Below are positions 6,510-7,122 of a DNA stretch of 7,122 bases, piece after piece. The translations under genes and the position numbers were made by a program. The stretch is from NCBI GenBank assembly GCA_947627825.1, contig CANQXO010000067.1:1-7122 (forward strand), read 5' to 3'. The notes beneath the pieces are model-generated. The model was not told the origin of the DNA. It saw nothing but the letters and a program-made list of their open reading frames with translations, and did no database searches. Within the stretch, counting starts at the first letter, position 1; every line of letters begins with the position of its first letter. This DNA is from an uncultured Clostridia bacterium (lineage in GTDB: Bacteria; Bacillota_A; Clostridia; TANB77; CAG-508).

Positions 6510-6953
6510 TTATAGTTCTGATATTCTAAAATCATACGCTCCTGCAACATCATGCCCTACATTTGCATTTAATTGCTTCATTTCACCTGGTTTTATTGGT
6601 AGTATATTGCATTCTAATTCCATAATTACATTTTGCTCTTTATCTATCAATTCAATTTTTATTACTTGATTTTCTGTTGTAGTTGTTCCATTATTTGTTA
6701 CATCTGCAAGTAATGTACTTAATCCATTTCTGCAAGAAAGTATTATATTTGATATGTGTAAATTTCCCCAGTCTCTTTCTTTTGCTAATTCTTTACTTGT
6801 GTTTATTTTTACTCCATCCTCATAAATTGTATCAAATTCTTCTACTATTATATTTTCTTTATCTCTGTTGAAATAGACTATAGCTGATACTATTGCTATA
6901 ATAGCTATAAGTATGATAATTAATATTATAATTATACCTTTTTTTCTTTTCAT
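6510..6953 (-). CDS. Small membrane-anchored protein with FxLYD-like extracellular beta-sandwich domain
   Basis: The protein (147 residues from the chosen start) has a short basic N-terminus (MKRKKG), one very hydrophobic helix (about 6-28) without a lipobox, and a polar domain likely outside the cell. From about residue 67 it shows alternating strands with LLADVTNNG (about 81-89), VIKIELIDKEQNVI (97-110), ILPIKPGEMKQL (117-128) and YDFRI (140-144). This is the pattern of FxLYD-type Ig-like domains: an N-rich turn after the first strand, a D/K-rich hairpin, then a 'xPGE' turn. The call is by eye. Cys74 and Cys115 could form a disulfide. The frame is open upstream to 7103, but that would run into tRNA-Arg and the promoter. 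ATG 6953-6951 follows GAAGGGAA (6971-6964) at about 10 nt and starts just before the helix. It is the first gene of the operon, so it is probably an accessory or ligand-binding partner of the exporter (inference). Confidence 0.8.
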   Translation of the reverse strand: MKRKKGIIIILIIILIAIIAIVSAIVYFNRDKENIIVEEFDTIYEDGVKINTSKELAKERDWGNLHISNIILSCRNGLSTLLADVTNNGTTTTENQVIKIELIDKEQNVIMELECNILPIKPGEMKQLNANVGHDVAGAYDFRISEL

Positions 6954-6990
6954 TTTACTTTTGTTCCCTTCATATTTGGTAATCACCCTA

Positions 6991-7019
6991 ATTATATATC
7001 TGTTAACCTTTTTTTTCAA
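6991..7019 (-). promoter_or_regulatory. Main promoter of the five-gene operon
   Basis: On the minus strand a -35 box TTGAAA (7019-7014) and a perfect -10 box TATAAT (6996-6991) are 17 bp apart. Transcription should begin near 6984, leaving a leader of about 30 nt that carries the ribosome binding site for the first gene. No comparable promoter was found in the gaps between the downstream genes, so this is the likely source of transcription for all five. A small imperfect symmetry, GGTGATTACC (6987-6978), overlaps the expected start site, but I do not claim it as an operator. Confidence 0.75.
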
Positions 7020-7036
7020 TATTTTATATGGTTTTA

Positions 7037-7065
7037 TTGAAAATATTTTTTTATTGTAGTATAAT
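7037..7065 (+). promoter_or_regulatory. Promoter of tRNA-Arg
   Basis: A -35 box TTGAAA (7037-7042) and a perfect TATAAT (7060-7065) are 17 bp apart on the plus strand. The tRNA 5' end at 7074 lies only 8 nt beyond the -10 box, so the transcript would have almost no leader. The -35 boxes of this promoter and of the divergent operon promoter are separated by only 17 bp (7020-7036). Confidence 0.78.
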
Positions 7066-7073
7066 GATTTTAT

Positions 7074-7122
<49 letters not shown>

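Noticed and set aside
6509..6514. A TATAAT on the minus strand at the end of the first gene, as a possible internal promoter for the ABC genes
   Set aside because: No acceptable -35 hexamer lies 16-18 bp upstream, and TATAAT occurs easily by chance in such AT-rich DNA.

Overview
The window is strongly AT-rich and reads as chromosomal DNA of a low-GC Gram-positive bacterium, most likely a Clostridia-like or related Firmicutes lineage. This rests on base composition, A/T-rich codon choice, GGAG-type ribosome binding sites, TTGAAA/TATAAT promoters and the protein families. Tryptophans are encoded by TGG, and the genes end in TAA or TAG where checked, so the standard code fits. No species can be named from this.

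Layout. A truncated tRNA-Pro(TGG) lies at the left edge on the minus strand, and a truncated tRNA-Arg(ACG) lies at the right edge on the plus strand. Each has a good promoter, and both point outward. Between them are five closely spaced minus-strand genes, transcribed right to left. In transcription order they are: a small membrane-anchored protein with an FxLYD-like extracellular domain (6953-6510); a MacB/LolD-type ABC ATPase (6475-5774); a 1019-residue FtsX/MacB-type permease with two extracellular domains and a very long coiled coil inserted in the first (5772-2713); an unrecognised multi-pass protein with a cytoplasmic winged-helix-like stretch and an extracellular C-terminal domain (2661-1348); and a stand-alone LPG-synthase-TM/UPF0104 (YbhN-like) integral membrane protein (1319-186). 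Gaps are 34, 1, 51 and 28 bp. One strong promoter precedes the first gene, no convincing internal promoter was seen, and no intrinsic terminator follows the last gene. The set therefore looks like a single operon.

How the genes may work together. ATPase plus permease should form a type VII (MacB/LolCDE/FtsEX-like) ABC complex, which couples cytoplasmic ATP hydrolysis to movement of extracellular domains. The first and fourth genes add two further extracellular domains anchored in the membrane, and the last gene adds a flippase-like membrane domain. My inference is an envelope-directed machine, for lipid, lipoprotein or peptide export or for cell-wall work. Its substrate cannot be read from the sequence. 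The coiled coil looks long enough to reach through much of a thick cell wall. No sensor kinase, regulator, integrase, transposase, CRISPR array or toxin gene is present, and no gene-free stretch exceeds 300 bp.
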